From Acidimicrobiales bacterium (GTDB lineage: Bacteria > Actinomycetota > Acidimicrobiia > Acidimicrobiales > Iamiaceae), in NCBI GenBank assembly GCA_035630295.1, contig DASQKY010000020.1, positions 62,001-126,000 of the forward strand: DNA of 64,000 nucleotides. Reading direction: 5' to 3'. The stretch's first letter is position 1. Each line of letters opens with the position of its first letter. Shown one piece after another: positions 22,682 through 30,044 of the stretch. Both the position numbers and the translations under genes were made by a program. The notes below the pieces were generated by a model, which was not told where the DNA came from, ran no database searches, and saw only the letters and a list, made by a program, of their open reading frames with translations.

Positions 22682-24166
22682 GTGCCCCCTCGCCCCGTCA
22701 CCCCCACCACCGACGCCTCGGCGCCGGCCCGCACCGACCTCCTGGTGCTGGGCGCCCGGTCCGACCGTCTGGCCGACGACCTGGCCGCCGCCGGGGTGGC
22801 CGAGGGCTTCGCCGCCGCCGCCGGCTTCGCCGGGAAGGTCCACGAGGTCCTCCTCGCCCCGCCGGCCGAGGGCTCCCGACCCCACCGGCTGGTGGTCGGG
22901 GCCGGCGCCGCCGCCGACGTCGACGCCAGCCGTCTCCGGTCGGTGGCCGGCACCGCCGGCCGGCGCGCCACCCGCCACCCCCGGGTGGCGGTGGCCCTGG
23001 CCGATGTGGCCGCCGAGGGCACCGGGGTCGACGCCGCGGCCCAGGCTGTGGCCGAGGGGTGGCTGTTGGGGGCGTACCGCTTCGAGGCCCACCGCAGCGA
23101 GCCCCGGCCGTCCGAGGTCACCTCGGTGGCCCTCACCGGGGGCACGGCCAAGGCCACCAAGGCCGCCGTGGCCCGGGGGGTGGCCGTGGCCCGGGCCGTG
23201 AACCAGGCCCGGGACCTGGTCAACGAACCCGGTGGCTCTCTCGTCCCCGACCGGTTGGCCGAGCGCATCCGGGAGATCGGCACCGGGGCCGGGCTGAAGG
23301 TCCGGGTCGACGGGCCGGCCGCCCTCCGCCGCAAGGGCCTGGGCGGGGTGCTGGGCGTGGCCCAGGGGGCGACCAACGAGCCCCGCTTCGTGCAGCTCAC
23401 CTACCAGCCGGCCGGCCGGGCCACCGGGCACGTGGCCCTGGTGGGCAAGGGCGTCACCTTCGACAGCGGCGGCTACTCGCTGAAGACCTCCGAGGGCATG
23501 AAGGGCATGAACGGCGACATGGGCGGTGCCGCCGCCGTGGTCGGGGCCATGAGCCTGCTCGGGGCGCTGGGGGCCCGGGTCCGGGTCACCGGGTACCTGC
23601 CGCTGGTGGAGAACATGATCGGGCCCGACGCCCTGCGGGTGGGCGACGTGCTGACCACCCGGGGCGGCACCACCGTCGAGGTGCTCAACACCGACGCCGA
23701 GGGGCGCCTCATCCTGGCCGACGCCCTGCGCCTGGCCTCGGAGGCCACGCCGGACGCCATCGTCGACGTGGCCACCCTGACCGGGGCCTGCATGGTCGCC
23801 CTCGGGCCCCGGGTGGCCGGGCTCTTCGGCGACGGCGATCCGCTCCTGGAGCGGGTGCGGGCCGCGGCTGACACCGCCGGCGAGGCGGTGTGGCCCCTGC
23901 CCAGCCCGAGCCACCTGCGTCCCGGCCTCGACTCCGACGTGGCCGACATCAGGAACATCTCCGGTGGGCGCTACGCCGGGGCCTCGGTGGCCGCCCTGTT
24001 CCTCCGCCACTTCGTGGCCGACGACATCCCCTGGGCCCACCTCGACATCGCCGGCCCGTCGTGGATCACCGACTCCGCCGTCGGGGAGGTCCCGAAGGGC
24101 GGCACCGGCTTCGGCGTGCGGCTGCTGGCCGGCCTGCTGGCCGGGTGGGCGCCCCTGCCGTCCTGA
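22682..24166 (+). CDS. pepA: Leucyl aminopeptidase (M17)
   Basis: 494 residues. The N-terminal macro-like domain (about 1-170) is followed by the M17 catalytic domain: LVGKGVTFDSGGYSLK (metal Lys and Asp), MKGMNGDMGGAAAVVGA (Asp), and the family signature NTDAEGRLILADAL (Asp, Glu, catalytic Arg). A hexameric two-metal enzyme that removes N-terminal residues in the cytoplasm; M17 proteins of other bacteria can also bind DNA. The GTG at 22682 has GGAGG six bases upstream and is preferred over the ATG at 22616, which has no ribosome site and adds an arginine-rich stretch. Confidence 0.95.
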   Translation: MPPRPVTPTTDASAPARTDLLVLGARSDRLADDLAAAGVAEGFAAAAGFAGKVHEVLLAPPAEGSRPHRLVVGAGAAADVDASRLRSVAGTAGRRATRHPRVAVALADVAAEGTGVDAAAQAVAEGWLLGAYRFEAHRSEPRPSEVTSVALTGGTAKATKAAVARGVAVARAVNQARDLVNEPGGSLVPDRLAERIREIGTGAGLKVRVDGPAALRRKGLGGVLGVAQGATNEPRFVQLTYQPAGRATGHVALVGKGVTFDSGGYSLKTSEGMKGMNGDMGGAAAVVGAMSLLGALGARVRVTGYLPLVENMIGPDALRVGDVLTTRGGTTVEVLNTDAEGRLILADALRLASEATPDAIVDVATLTGACMVALGPRVAGLFGDGDPLLERVRAAADTAGEAVWPLPSPSHLRPGLDSDVADIRNISGGRYAGASVAALFLRHFVADDIPWAHLDIAGPSWITDSAVGEVPKGGTGFGVRLLAGLLAGWAPLPS

Positions 24167-24198
24167 CCGGTGCGCCGCCCGGCGGGTCCGCGGCCTGA

Positions 24199-24240
24199 CG
24201 GGAGCGGCGGCGGGGGACGGGGTGCCCGCCACCGCTCCCG
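24199..24240. terminator. Bidirectional hairpin between convergent genes
   Basis: CGGGAGCGG and CCGCTCCCG form a perfect 9-bp outer stem, with GGCGGG and CCCGCC pairing inside it. It lies between the stops at 24166 (plus) and 24291 (minus). A second stem, CGACCCCG with CGGGGTCG (24251-24277), stands beside it. Confidence 0.65.
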
Positions 24241-24290
24241 GGCCCCGGACCGACCCCGCGACGAGGAGACGGGGTCGCCGGTCGTGGGGC

Positions 24291-25031
24291 TCAGGCGGCG
24301 TCGCCGCCCAGCCGGGCCAGTGACGCCTCGCTTGCCGGGGCGGGCGGCGGCGCGCCAGGCCGCGCCGGGCCGGGCTCCCGGGGGCCCACGAGGTCGTCCA
24401 GCGGGTCGTGGGGGGCGCCGGCCCGGGCCGGGTCGCCGGCCCGGGCGGCCATGAGGCGGTGGGCCCACACCGCGGCGTCGCGGGCCACCACCGGGTGGAT
24501 GTGCCACCGCTGGAGGCGCTGCTCGGTGGCGGCCACGTCCTCGCCCAGCTCGGCCAGGGCCAGGGCGATGCGCCGGGCCCGCCGGTGCTGGGCGTCGAGG
24601 GTGGCGGCGTCGCGCTCGACCGCCCGCCAGGCGTCGTGCTCGGCCCGCACCACGTCGGGGAGGCGCTCCACCTGGTGGCGGGTGAGTGGCGGCAGGACCC
24701 GCCGGGCGGCCAGCTCGCCCGCCGGCGTCACCCGGGCCACGCCGAACTGGCACGAGCGGTGCAGCGCCCGGACCAGTGGGCTGTGGCGGCCCTTGCTGTG
24801 GCCCAGGCCCAGGGCCCCGGCCACCGCGTCGAGCTCCAGGGTGAACCCGCCCGGCGCGGCCTCGAAGCGGTGGGCGATGTGGCGCACCAGCCAGGTGGTG
24901 CTGGGACCGAGGACGGCCAGCCAGAAGCGCTCGACGTAGGTGGAGCGGGGATCGTGGCCCAGGGCCTCGACCACGGGGTCGGGCCAGGCCACGACGGGCA
25001 GGCTGGGGGCGGACAGGTCGGGGGCAGGCAT
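24291..25031 (-). CDS. Conserved actinobacterial protein of unknown function, possible winged helix
   Basis: 246 residues, soluble, Arg/Ala-rich. The conserved N-terminal two thirds contain FWLAVLGPSTTWLVRHIAHRF (about 36-56), LDAVAGALGLG, SPLVRALHRSCQFGVARV and the P-L-T/P-R-H-x-x-R-L-P block (LPPLTRHQVERLP). A helical segment follows (RARRIALALAELGEDVAATEQRL), then a disordered Pro-rich tail of about 50 residues. The alternating short helices and the polar loop HSKGRHSP would fit a winged-helix DNA-binding fold, but I cannot assign a family. Divergent from the small membrane protein at 25223. Confidence 0.78.
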   Translation of the reverse strand: MPAPDLSAPSLPVVAWPDPVVEALGHDPRSTYVERFWLAVLGPSTTWLVRHIAHRFEAAPGGFTLELDAVAGALGLGHSKGRHSPLVRALHRSCQFGVARVTPAGELAARRVLPPLTRHQVERLPDVVRAEHDAWRAVERDAATLDAQHRRARRIALALAELGEDVAATEQRLQRWHIHPVVARDAAVWAHRLMAARAGDPARAGAPHDPLDDLVGPREPGPARPGAPPPAPASEASLARLGGDAA

Positions 25032-25080
25032 CGGGCGCTCTCCCGGGGCAGGGATCAGGGGTCGGGGGGAAGCGACGAGC

Positions 25081-25150
25081 CTGACGTCAGCTCTTGATGT
25101 ATTTCATAGCATTCCAATGCCCGTGTCAACCCCTCGAAAGGGTTGGGACA
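25081..25150. promoter_or_regulatory. A+T-rich divergent regulatory region with palindromes
   Basis: This stretch between divergent starts at 25031 and 25223 is far richer in A+T than its surroundings (25091-25118). It opens with the perfect 10-bp palindrome CTGACGTCAG (25081-25090). CAACCC and GGGTTG form an inverted repeat around CTCGAAA (near 25127-25145). No clear -35/-10 pair could be fixed, but TAGCAT at 25107 is a candidate -10 for the plus gene. Probable operator sites. Confidence 0.4.
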
Positions 25151-25222
25151 AGGTTTCGTTCACGCGAGGGCGGGGAGCCGTGGTCCGCCGTCGTCCGACG
25201 GCCCGAGCCAGGAGGAAGTCCG

Positions 25223-25504
25223 ATGACGACCACGACCCCTGGGACCTACGATCCCTCCTACACCGAGCGGGCCAGCCAGAGCGTGCGCCGCCTGACCGAG
25301 ACCAAGGCCGGGGCCAAGACCACGGAGTTCATGCTGACGGTGGTCTTCGTGGTGGGTGTCCTCGTCGCCACCTACCTCGACGAGGACAGCCTCGGCCGCG
25401 AGGACGGCTGGCGCTTCGCCAGCTTCGCCGTCGTCGCCTACCTGATCAGCCGGGGCCTGGCCAAGCTGGGCGTGAACGAGCGCTACACCGACGACGCCCG
25501 CTGA
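25223..25504 (+). CDS. Small membrane protein, conserved unknown
   Basis: 93 residues. An N-terminal soluble stretch (RASQSVRRLTETKAGAKTTEF) leads into two membrane helices, MLTVVFVVGVLVATYL and FASFAVVAYLISRGLAKLG, with a short acidic loop between them (DEDSLGREDG). Similar small two-helix proteins are common in actinobacteria and uncharacterised. The ATG at 25223 has AGGAGG seven bases upstream, one of the best ribosome sites in the window, suggesting strong expression. Its long upstream region carries palindromes. A perfect hairpin follows. Confidence 0.9.
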   Translation: MTTTTPGTYDPSYTERASQSVRRLTETKAGAKTTEFMLTVVFVVGVLVATYLDEDSLGREDGWRFASFAVVAYLISRGLAKLGVNERYTDDAR

Positions 25505-25509
25505 GGACG

Positions 25510-25543
25510 GCGCCGCCGCCCGGCCGGTGCCGGGCGGCGGCGC
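25510..25543 (+). terminator. Strong hairpin terminator
   Basis: GCGCCGCCGCCCGG and CCGGGCGGCGGCGC form a perfect 14-bp stem with a 6-base loop, starting six bases after the stop at 25504. Confidence 0.75.
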
Positions 25544-25586
25544 GGTTCGGGAATCCGGGGGCTGGGCCCATTGTTGAGCGACTCGG

Positions 25587-25592
25587 TAGGGT
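25587..25592 (+). promoter_or_regulatory. -10 box TAGGGT ahead of rhodanese-E1 gene
   Basis: TAGGGT, 33 bases before the ATG at 25626, giving a short leader with GAGAGGGG as ribosome site. Confidence 0.4.
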
Positions 25593-25625
25593 TTCCCGCC
25601 GAGACGAGCGACGAGAGGGGTTCCC

Positions 25626-26822
25626 ATGGCGAGCTTCCGCGAGGTGCTGGCGCAGGCCAAGTCCGAGATCCGCGAGGTCACCACGGCCGAGGCCGACGAG
25701 CTGCGGCACCAGGACGGCGCCGTCGTGCTCGACGTCCGCGAGGCCGACGAGTTCGAGCAGGGCGCCATCCCCGGCGCGGTGTTCATCCCCCGGGGCACCC
25801 TGGAGACCGGCATCGAGGGGCGCATCCCCGACAAGGACACCCCCCTCGTCGTCCACTGCGCCGGGGGCGTGCGCTCGGCCCTGGCCGTGAAGAGCCTCCA
25901 GGAGCTGGGCTACACCAACGCCGTCTCGGTCGTGGGCGGCTTCAACAAGTGGAAGGACGAGGGCCGGGACTGGAAGCTCCCGCAGACCCTCAGCCCCGAG
26001 CAGCGCAACCGCTACAAGCGCCACCTGCTCCTCCCCGAGGTGGGCGACGAGGGCCAGCAGAAGCTGCTCGACAGCAAGATCCTCCTGCTGGGGGCCGGGG
26101 GCCTGGGCTCGCCCGCCGCCCTCTACCTGGCCGCCGCCGGGGTCGGCACCCTCGGCATCATCGACATGGACGTGGTCGACGACTCCAACCTGCAGCGCCA
26201 GGTGCTCCACAACGTCGAGCGGATCGGCGACCGGAAGGTCGACTCGGCCAAGAAGACCCTCACCCTGCTCAACCCGGACGTCGACGTGGTCACCTACGAC
26301 ATGCGCCTGGGGGCCGACAACGTCATGGACGTCCTGTCCGGCCCCGACGGCGACGGGTGGGACGCGGTCATCGACGGCACCGACAACTTCCCCACCCGCT
26401 ACCTGGTCAACGACGCCTCGGTGAAGCTCGGCAGCCCCGTGGTCCACGGCGCGATCTTCCGCTTCGAGGGCATGGTCACCGTCTTCGACCCCAAGGACGG
26501 CCCCACCTACCGCGACATGGTGCCCGAGCCCCCGCCGGCCGACATGGCCCCCTCGTGCGCCGAGGCCGGCGTGCTGGGGGTGCTGCCCGGCATCGTCGGG
26601 TCGCTCCAGGCCCTGGAGGCCATCAAGGTCCTGCTGGGGCTGGGTGACTCCCTGCGGGGCCGGCTGCTGACCTACGACGCGCTGGAGACCAGCTTCCGCG
26701 AGTACAAGGTGCAGGTCGACCCGACCAACGAGATCACCTGGGAGAACCGGGACCGCATCCAGGTGGCCGAGGTCGAGGGCCTCTGCGCCCCCCTGCCCCT
26801 GGCCCCGCCCCCGGCCGGCTGA
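25626..26822 (+). CDS. Rhodanese/MoeB-like E1 fusion (MoeZ-related sulfur-carrier adenylyltransferase)
   Basis: 398 residues. An N-terminal rhodanese domain (about 15-115) has active-site Cys near 78 in VVHCAGGVRSA. An E1-like ThiF/MoeB domain follows (about 125-385): nucleotide loop GAGGLGSPAALYLAAAGVG, NLQRQVLH, and the conserved Cys of DMAPSCAEAGVLG near 310. Such proteins adenylate the C-terminal Gly of ThiS/MoaD/CysO-type carriers and load sulfur. The order is reversed relative to MoeZ, where rhodanese is C-terminal. The zinc-binding CxxC pairs of MoeB are absent (TYRDMVPEPP replaces CYRC), as I recall for actinobacterial MoeZ. Single gene. Confidence 0.93.
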   Translation: MASFREVLAQAKSEIREVTTAEADELRHQDGAVVLDVREADEFEQGAIPGAVFIPRGTLETGIEGRIPDKDTPLVVHCAGGVRSALAVKSLQELGYTNAVSVVGGFNKWKDEGRDWKLPQTLSPEQRNRYKRHLLLPEVGDEGQQKLLDSKILLLGAGGLGSPAALYLAAAGVGTLGIIDMDVVDDSNLQRQVLHNVERIGDRKVDSAKKTLTLLNPDVDVVTYDMRLGADNVMDVLSGPDGDGWDAVIDGTDNFPTRYLVNDASVKLGSPVVHGAIFRFEGMVTVFDPKDGPTYRDMVPEPPPADMAPSCAEAGVLGVLPGIVGSLQALEAIKVLLGLGDSLRGRLLTYDALETSFREYKVQVDPTNEITWENRDRIQVAEVEGLCAPLPLAPPPAG

Positions 26823-26849
26823 ACCAACCGCCACCGCCCCACGTCGTTC

Positions 26850-26899
26850 CGTTCTGAGGCGCCCCGGCCCGCAGGGACGTGCGCCGGCGCCTCAGAACG
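26850..26899. repeat. Palindromic intergenic repeat, copy A
   Basis: CGTTCTGAGGCGCC (26850-26863) and GGCGCCTCAGAACG (26886-26899) form a perfect 14-bp inverted repeat with a 22-base centre containing GACGTGCGC. It belongs to a family with three other copies at 26923, 60759 and 60830. It may also end transcription from the gene stopping at 26822. Confidence 0.85.
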
Positions 26900-26922
26900 G
26901 GAGGCGCCCGAATCGCCGAACC

Positions 26923-26970
26923 TTCTGAGGCATCTCGGCTCACGGGGATGTGCGCTGGCGCCTCAGAACG
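26923..26970. repeat. Palindromic intergenic repeat, copy B
   Basis: Same length and layout as copy A, 73 bases downstream: TTCTGAGGC at the left, GATGTGCGC in the centre and GCGCCTCAGAACG at the right. The following GGGAG is also shared with copy A. Left-arm changes (GCATC for GCGCC) shorten the perfect stem to 9 bp. Confidence 0.83.
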
Positions 26971-26998
26971 GGAGTCCGGGCCGATGGAGAGGGGGGCC

Positions 26999-27004
26999 TA
27001 GCCT
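26999..27004 (+). promoter_or_regulatory. -10 box TAGCCT, leaderless start at 27013
   Basis: TAGCCT, 8 bases before the ATG at 27013. Confidence 0.45.
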
Positions 27005-27012
27005 CGCTGGCG

Positions 27013-28044
27013 ATGGACGCCGTCCCCGATCCCCACGTCCCGGGGGCGGGGTCGCGTCGGGCCTGGGCCGCCCGCATCTCGGCCGTGGTCGGGCTGGTGG
27101 TCGTGGCTCTGGCCGTGGCCTTCGTGGCCCGCCGCCTGGCCGCCGACTGGACCGCGGTGCGGGCCGCGGTGGCCGACGCCTCGGTGGGCTGGGTGGCCGT
27201 CGGGCTGGGCCTGGCCGTCCTGGCCATGGCCGGCATCGGGTGGGCCTGGGCCGACGTGCTGGCCCTCCTCGGGGTGCGGGCCGGGCGGGGTCGGGTCGTG
27301 GCCTGGTACTTCGTCGGCGAGCTGGGCAAGTACCTGCCGGGCGGGGTGTGGCCGGTGGTGGGGCGGGGCGAGATGGCCCGCCGGGGGGGCGTGCCCCGGG
27401 CCACGGCCTACGCCAGCGTGGCCCTGTCGCTGGTGACCCTGTACCTGGCGGCCATGCTGCTGGCCGTCGCCCTCCTGCCCTTCGCCCTCGGCGGCGACGG
27501 CCCCGGCGGGGCGGCGGTGGTGCTGGCCCTGCTGCCCCTGGGCCTGGCCGCCCTCCACCCCCGGGCCCTGGCCCCGGTGCTGGCCCTGGCCCGCCGGGTG
27601 AGCGGGCGGGCGCTCGACCTGCCCGTGCCCCGCTGGCGCGACTCGGTGGCCACCGTGGTTCGCTACCTGCCCACCTGGGTGGCCATCGCCGGGGCCACGG
27701 TGGCCCTGGCCCGGGCTCTCGACCCGGGTGCCCCCGTGGCCCGGGTGGCCTTCGCCGCCCTGCTGAGCTGGATCGCCGGGTTCCTGGCCGTGCCCGCCCC
27801 CGGCGGGGCCGGGGTGCGGGAGGCGGTGTTCACCGCGGCCAGCGGCCTGGAGCCGGAGATCGGCGCCGCGGTGGCGGTCATCGCCCGAGTGGCCTTCGTC
27901 CTGGTCGACGGCGGGGGCGCGGCCCTGGCCGCGGCCGCCCTCCGTCGCGCCGGTCGGCCGGGCGACACCGATGGCGACCCGCGTGCCGATCCGGTCGGGC
28001 CGCGCCCCACGCCTGTCCCGGGCCAGCTCCCCGGGCCGGGATAG
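27013..28044 (+). CDS. UPF0104/LPG-synthase-like membrane protein
   Basis: 343 residues, about 8 membrane helices. The family core is visible: WYFVGELGKYLPGGVWPVVGRGEMARRGG in the first third and WIAGFLAVPAPGGAGVREAVF in the last, the paired-Gly/Pro re-entrant motif of PF03706. Members include the flippase half of lysyl-phosphatidylglycerol synthases and proteins of glycan clusters; a lipid- or glycolipid-translocating role is likely but not proven. It stands alone on the plus strand, convergent with a methyltransferase, with a hairpin between. Confidence 0.9.
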   Translation: MDAVPDPHVPGAGSRRAWAARISAVVGLVVVALAVAFVARRLAADWTAVRAAVADASVGWVAVGLGLAVLAMAGIGWAWADVLALLGVRAGRGRVVAWYFVGELGKYLPGGVWPVVGRGEMARRGGVPRATAYASVALSLVTLYLAAMLLAVALLPFALGGDGPGGAAVVLALLPLGLAALHPRALAPVLALARRVSGRALDLPVPRWRDSVATVVRYLPTWVAIAGATVALARALDPGAPVARVAFAALLSWIAGFLAVPAPGGAGVREAVFTAASGLEPEIGAAVAVIARVAFVLVDGGGAALAAAALRRAGRPGDTDGDPRADPVGPRPTPVPGQLPGPG

Positions 28045-28081
28045 GCGGGCCGGGTCGTCCTGGCCTGTGTACGTGGACGGT

Positions 28082-28111
28082 GGCGGTGGCCGGGGCGGCT
28101 CGGCCGCCGCC
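28082..28111. terminator. Bidirectional hairpin between convergent genes
   Basis: GGCGGTGGCCG and CGGCCGCCGCC form an 11-bp stem with one T-G position and an 8-base loop, between stops at 28044 and 28125. Confidence 0.55.
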
Positions 28112-28124
28112 GGGTGCGACGCGA

Positions 28125-29015
28125 TCAGCGGGGGCCGAGGAGGAAGACCATGGTGGGCAGGGCCGGGCGGGCCGCCCGGCGGACCGGGCCCGGGGCCCGG
28201 GCCAGCCAGCGGGCCGGGCCGGTGGGCTGCTCGATCCGGTCGAGCTGAGCCAGGGCGTCCAGGGTGCGGTCCGCCCACGGCACCGGCAGCCGGTCCAGGG
28301 CGGCCCGCAGCTCCCGCCCGCTGTAGGGGTCCACGTCGTAGTGGGCTCCGGCCCGGGCCAGGCGCACCACCCGGTCCCGCTGGGAGCGGGGCACCCAGCT
28401 CAGGAACGGGACCTTGAAGTGGGGCTCGACCACCGACCACCGGCTGGGGGTGGCCAGGTAGGCCACGCCGCCGGGGGCCAGGACCCGCACCAGCTCGGCC
28501 AGGTGGACGGCCTGGTCGGCCCGGGTGCCCACGTGCTCGACCACGTGGTTGGACACCACCACGTCGAAGGAGCGGTCGGGGAAGGGCAGGCGCACCCCGG
28601 ACGTGAGCCGGAAGCCGTAGCCATCGTGCTCCAGGCGGGTGTCCATGGTGTCGACGCTCTCCACCGCCCCGTCGGGCCCGGCGGCCCGGGCCAGCTCGGC
28701 CGAGATGACGCCGGAGCCGGTGCCCACCTCCAGCACCCGGGCCCCCGACAGGGGGCGCACGCCCTCGACCACGGCCGCGATCTTGCGGGCCTTGCGGCGC
28801 CGCAGCTCCACGTTGGGCCGCGAGTGCGCCCGCCACCCGCCGGGGGCCTCGGGTTGGCCGTCGGTGCCCGGTCCGGGCGCGTGGGCGGCTCCGGGGTCGG
28901 GCGGCGCCCCCGCGGCCCGGGTCGGATCGGGGGATCCGGCGTCGGTCGGCGAAGCCGGGTCGGCGAGACCCCTCTCGTCGATGGGCGCGGGCGGCGGGGA
29001 GGTCGGGTCGGTCAC
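28125..29015 (-). CDS. SAM-dependent methyltransferase
   Basis: 296 residues. A disordered Pro/Asp-rich N-terminus of about 65 residues precedes a class I methyltransferase domain: VLEVGTGSGVISAELARA (motif I, about 100), SFDVVVSNHVVEHVG (motif IV, about 150) and LAPGGVAYLATPS (motif VI). This Methyltransf_11 type acts on small molecules or lipids; the neighbours suggest an envelope glycan or lipid acceptor. The C-terminal LARAPGPVRRAARPALPTMVFLLGPR may sit on the membrane. GTG at 29015 overlaps the upstream membrane-protein stop by four bases. Confidence 0.9.
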   Translation of the reverse strand: MTDPTSPPPAPIDERGLADPASPTDAGSPDPTRAAGAPPDPGAAHAPGPGTDGQPEAPGGWRAHSRPNVELRRRKARKIAAVVEGVRPLSGARVLEVGTGSGVISAELARAAGPDGAVESVDTMDTRLEHDGYGFRLTSGVRLPFPDRSFDVVVSNHVVEHVGTRADQAVHLAELVRVLAPGGVAYLATPSRWSVVEPHFKVPFLSWVPRSQRDRVVRLARAGAHYDVDPYSGRELRAALDRLPVPWADRTLDALAQLDRIEQPTGPARWLARAPGPVRRAARPALPTMVFLLGPR

Positions 29016-30025
29016 GGCAGGTCCACGGGGTGCAGGGCGGGGTCGTCGAGGGCGTCCTCGTCCACCGCGGGGGCGCGGAGGAACAGGGCCAGGGCCCCGG
29101 CCACCAGGGCCAGGCCCACCTGGGCGGCCACCCGGTCGGCGGCGGTGGCGGCCACGGCCCGGTTGGCCGGCAGGTCCACGGCCACGGCGATGGCCCCGGC
29201 CAGGGCCTCCCGCAGGCCGAGGCCGGCCGGGAAGATGCCGATGGCCGCGGCCACGATCACCGAGCCGGAGATGGCCACGGCCTGGGCCGGCTGGGCGGCG
29301 AAGCCCAGGAGGGTGAAGGCCAGCCACACCCGGGTGGCCGACACGGCCACGATGCCGGCCTCGATGGCCAGCAGCTGGCCGAGGTGGGCGGCGGCCCGGC
29401 CCGGGGCGGCCCGGTGCAGGAGGACGGCCACCGCGGCCCCCAGCCCGACGGCCAGCAGGAGCAGGCCCACGGCCAGGAGGCGCTGGGTCGGCCGGGTGAG
29501 CAGGAGGGCGCCGACGGCCAGGGCCCCGCAGGCGATCCAGGCCAGGCCGGCGGCCAGGTTGGCCTGGAGGGCCCGGCCGGTGCTGCTGCCCTGGCGGCGG
29601 AGGGCCTGGGTGCGGACGACGACCCCCCCGGGCAGGGGCAGGAGGTTGGCCACCGCGGCCAGCACCGTGAGCTGGGTGGCGTCGCGCCAGGCGATGCGGT
29701 GCCCGTTGACCGCCCCCATCACCCGGTACTCGGCCGCGTTGGCCAGGACGGTCAGGGGGGTGGTGACCAGGATGAGCAGGGGGAGCACGGCGGGCCGCAG
29801 GGCCTGGCCCTCCCGCAGCACGCCCAGCGACGGGATGCTGACGGCCAGGAACACCACCATGGCCGCCGCCACCAGCACCCGCCGGGTCCGAAGCGAGGCG
29901 GGCTTGCGGTCGAGCAGGCCGACCATGCGGGTCATCCACCCGCCGGCCCGCCGGTCGTCGCCCCCCTCGTCACCGTCCGCCCCCGGCGCCGGGGCGCGGG
30001 AGGGCGACGGGCTCCGGGAGGGCAT
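29012..30025 (-). CDS. UPF0104/LPG-synthase-like membrane protein, second copy
   Basis: 337 residues, about 8 membrane helices after a 40-residue charged N-terminus. LTVLAAVANLLPLPGGVVVRTQALRRQG and GIFPAGLGLREALAGAIAV match the PF03706 layout, with low identity to the protein at 27013, so the two are ancient paralogs. First gene of a two-gene unit with the methyltransferase. Its ATG lies only 19 bases from the ATG of the divergent GT4 gene, and TAGTAT stands 6 bases upstream. Confidence 0.85.
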   Translation of the reverse strand: MPSRSPSPSRAPAPGADGDEGGDDRRAGGWMTRMVGLLDRKPASLRTRRVLVAAAMVVFLAVSIPSLGVLREGQALRPAVLPLLILVTTPLTVLANAAEYRVMGAVNGHRIAWRDATQLTVLAAVANLLPLPGGVVVRTQALRRQGSSTGRALQANLAAGLAWIACGALAVGALLLTRPTQRLLAVGLLLLAVGLGAAVAVLLHRAAPGRAAAHLGQLLAIEAGIVAVSATRVWLAFTLLGFAAQPAQAVAISGSVIVAAAIGIFPAGLGLREALAGAIAVAVDLPANRAVAATAADRVAAQVGLALVAGALALFLRAPAVDEDALDDPALHPVDLP

Positions 30026-30044
30026 TGGGCCATACTACGAGCGC
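30026..30044. promoter_or_regulatory. 19-bp bidirectional leaderless promoter
   Basis: The whole gap between two divergent ATG codons is 19 bases. On the minus strand TAGTAT (30037-30032) is 6 bases from the ATG at 30025. On the plus strand CATACT (30031-30036) is 8 bases from the ATG at 30045. The -10 boxes overlap, and any -35 elements must lie inside the opposite genes. Confidence 0.6.

Noticed and set aside
25540-25562. GGTTCGGGAATCC resembling a tRNA T-arm
   Set aside because: No acceptor stem, D-arm or anticodon arm can be built around it; it is the downstream side of a terminator hairpin.
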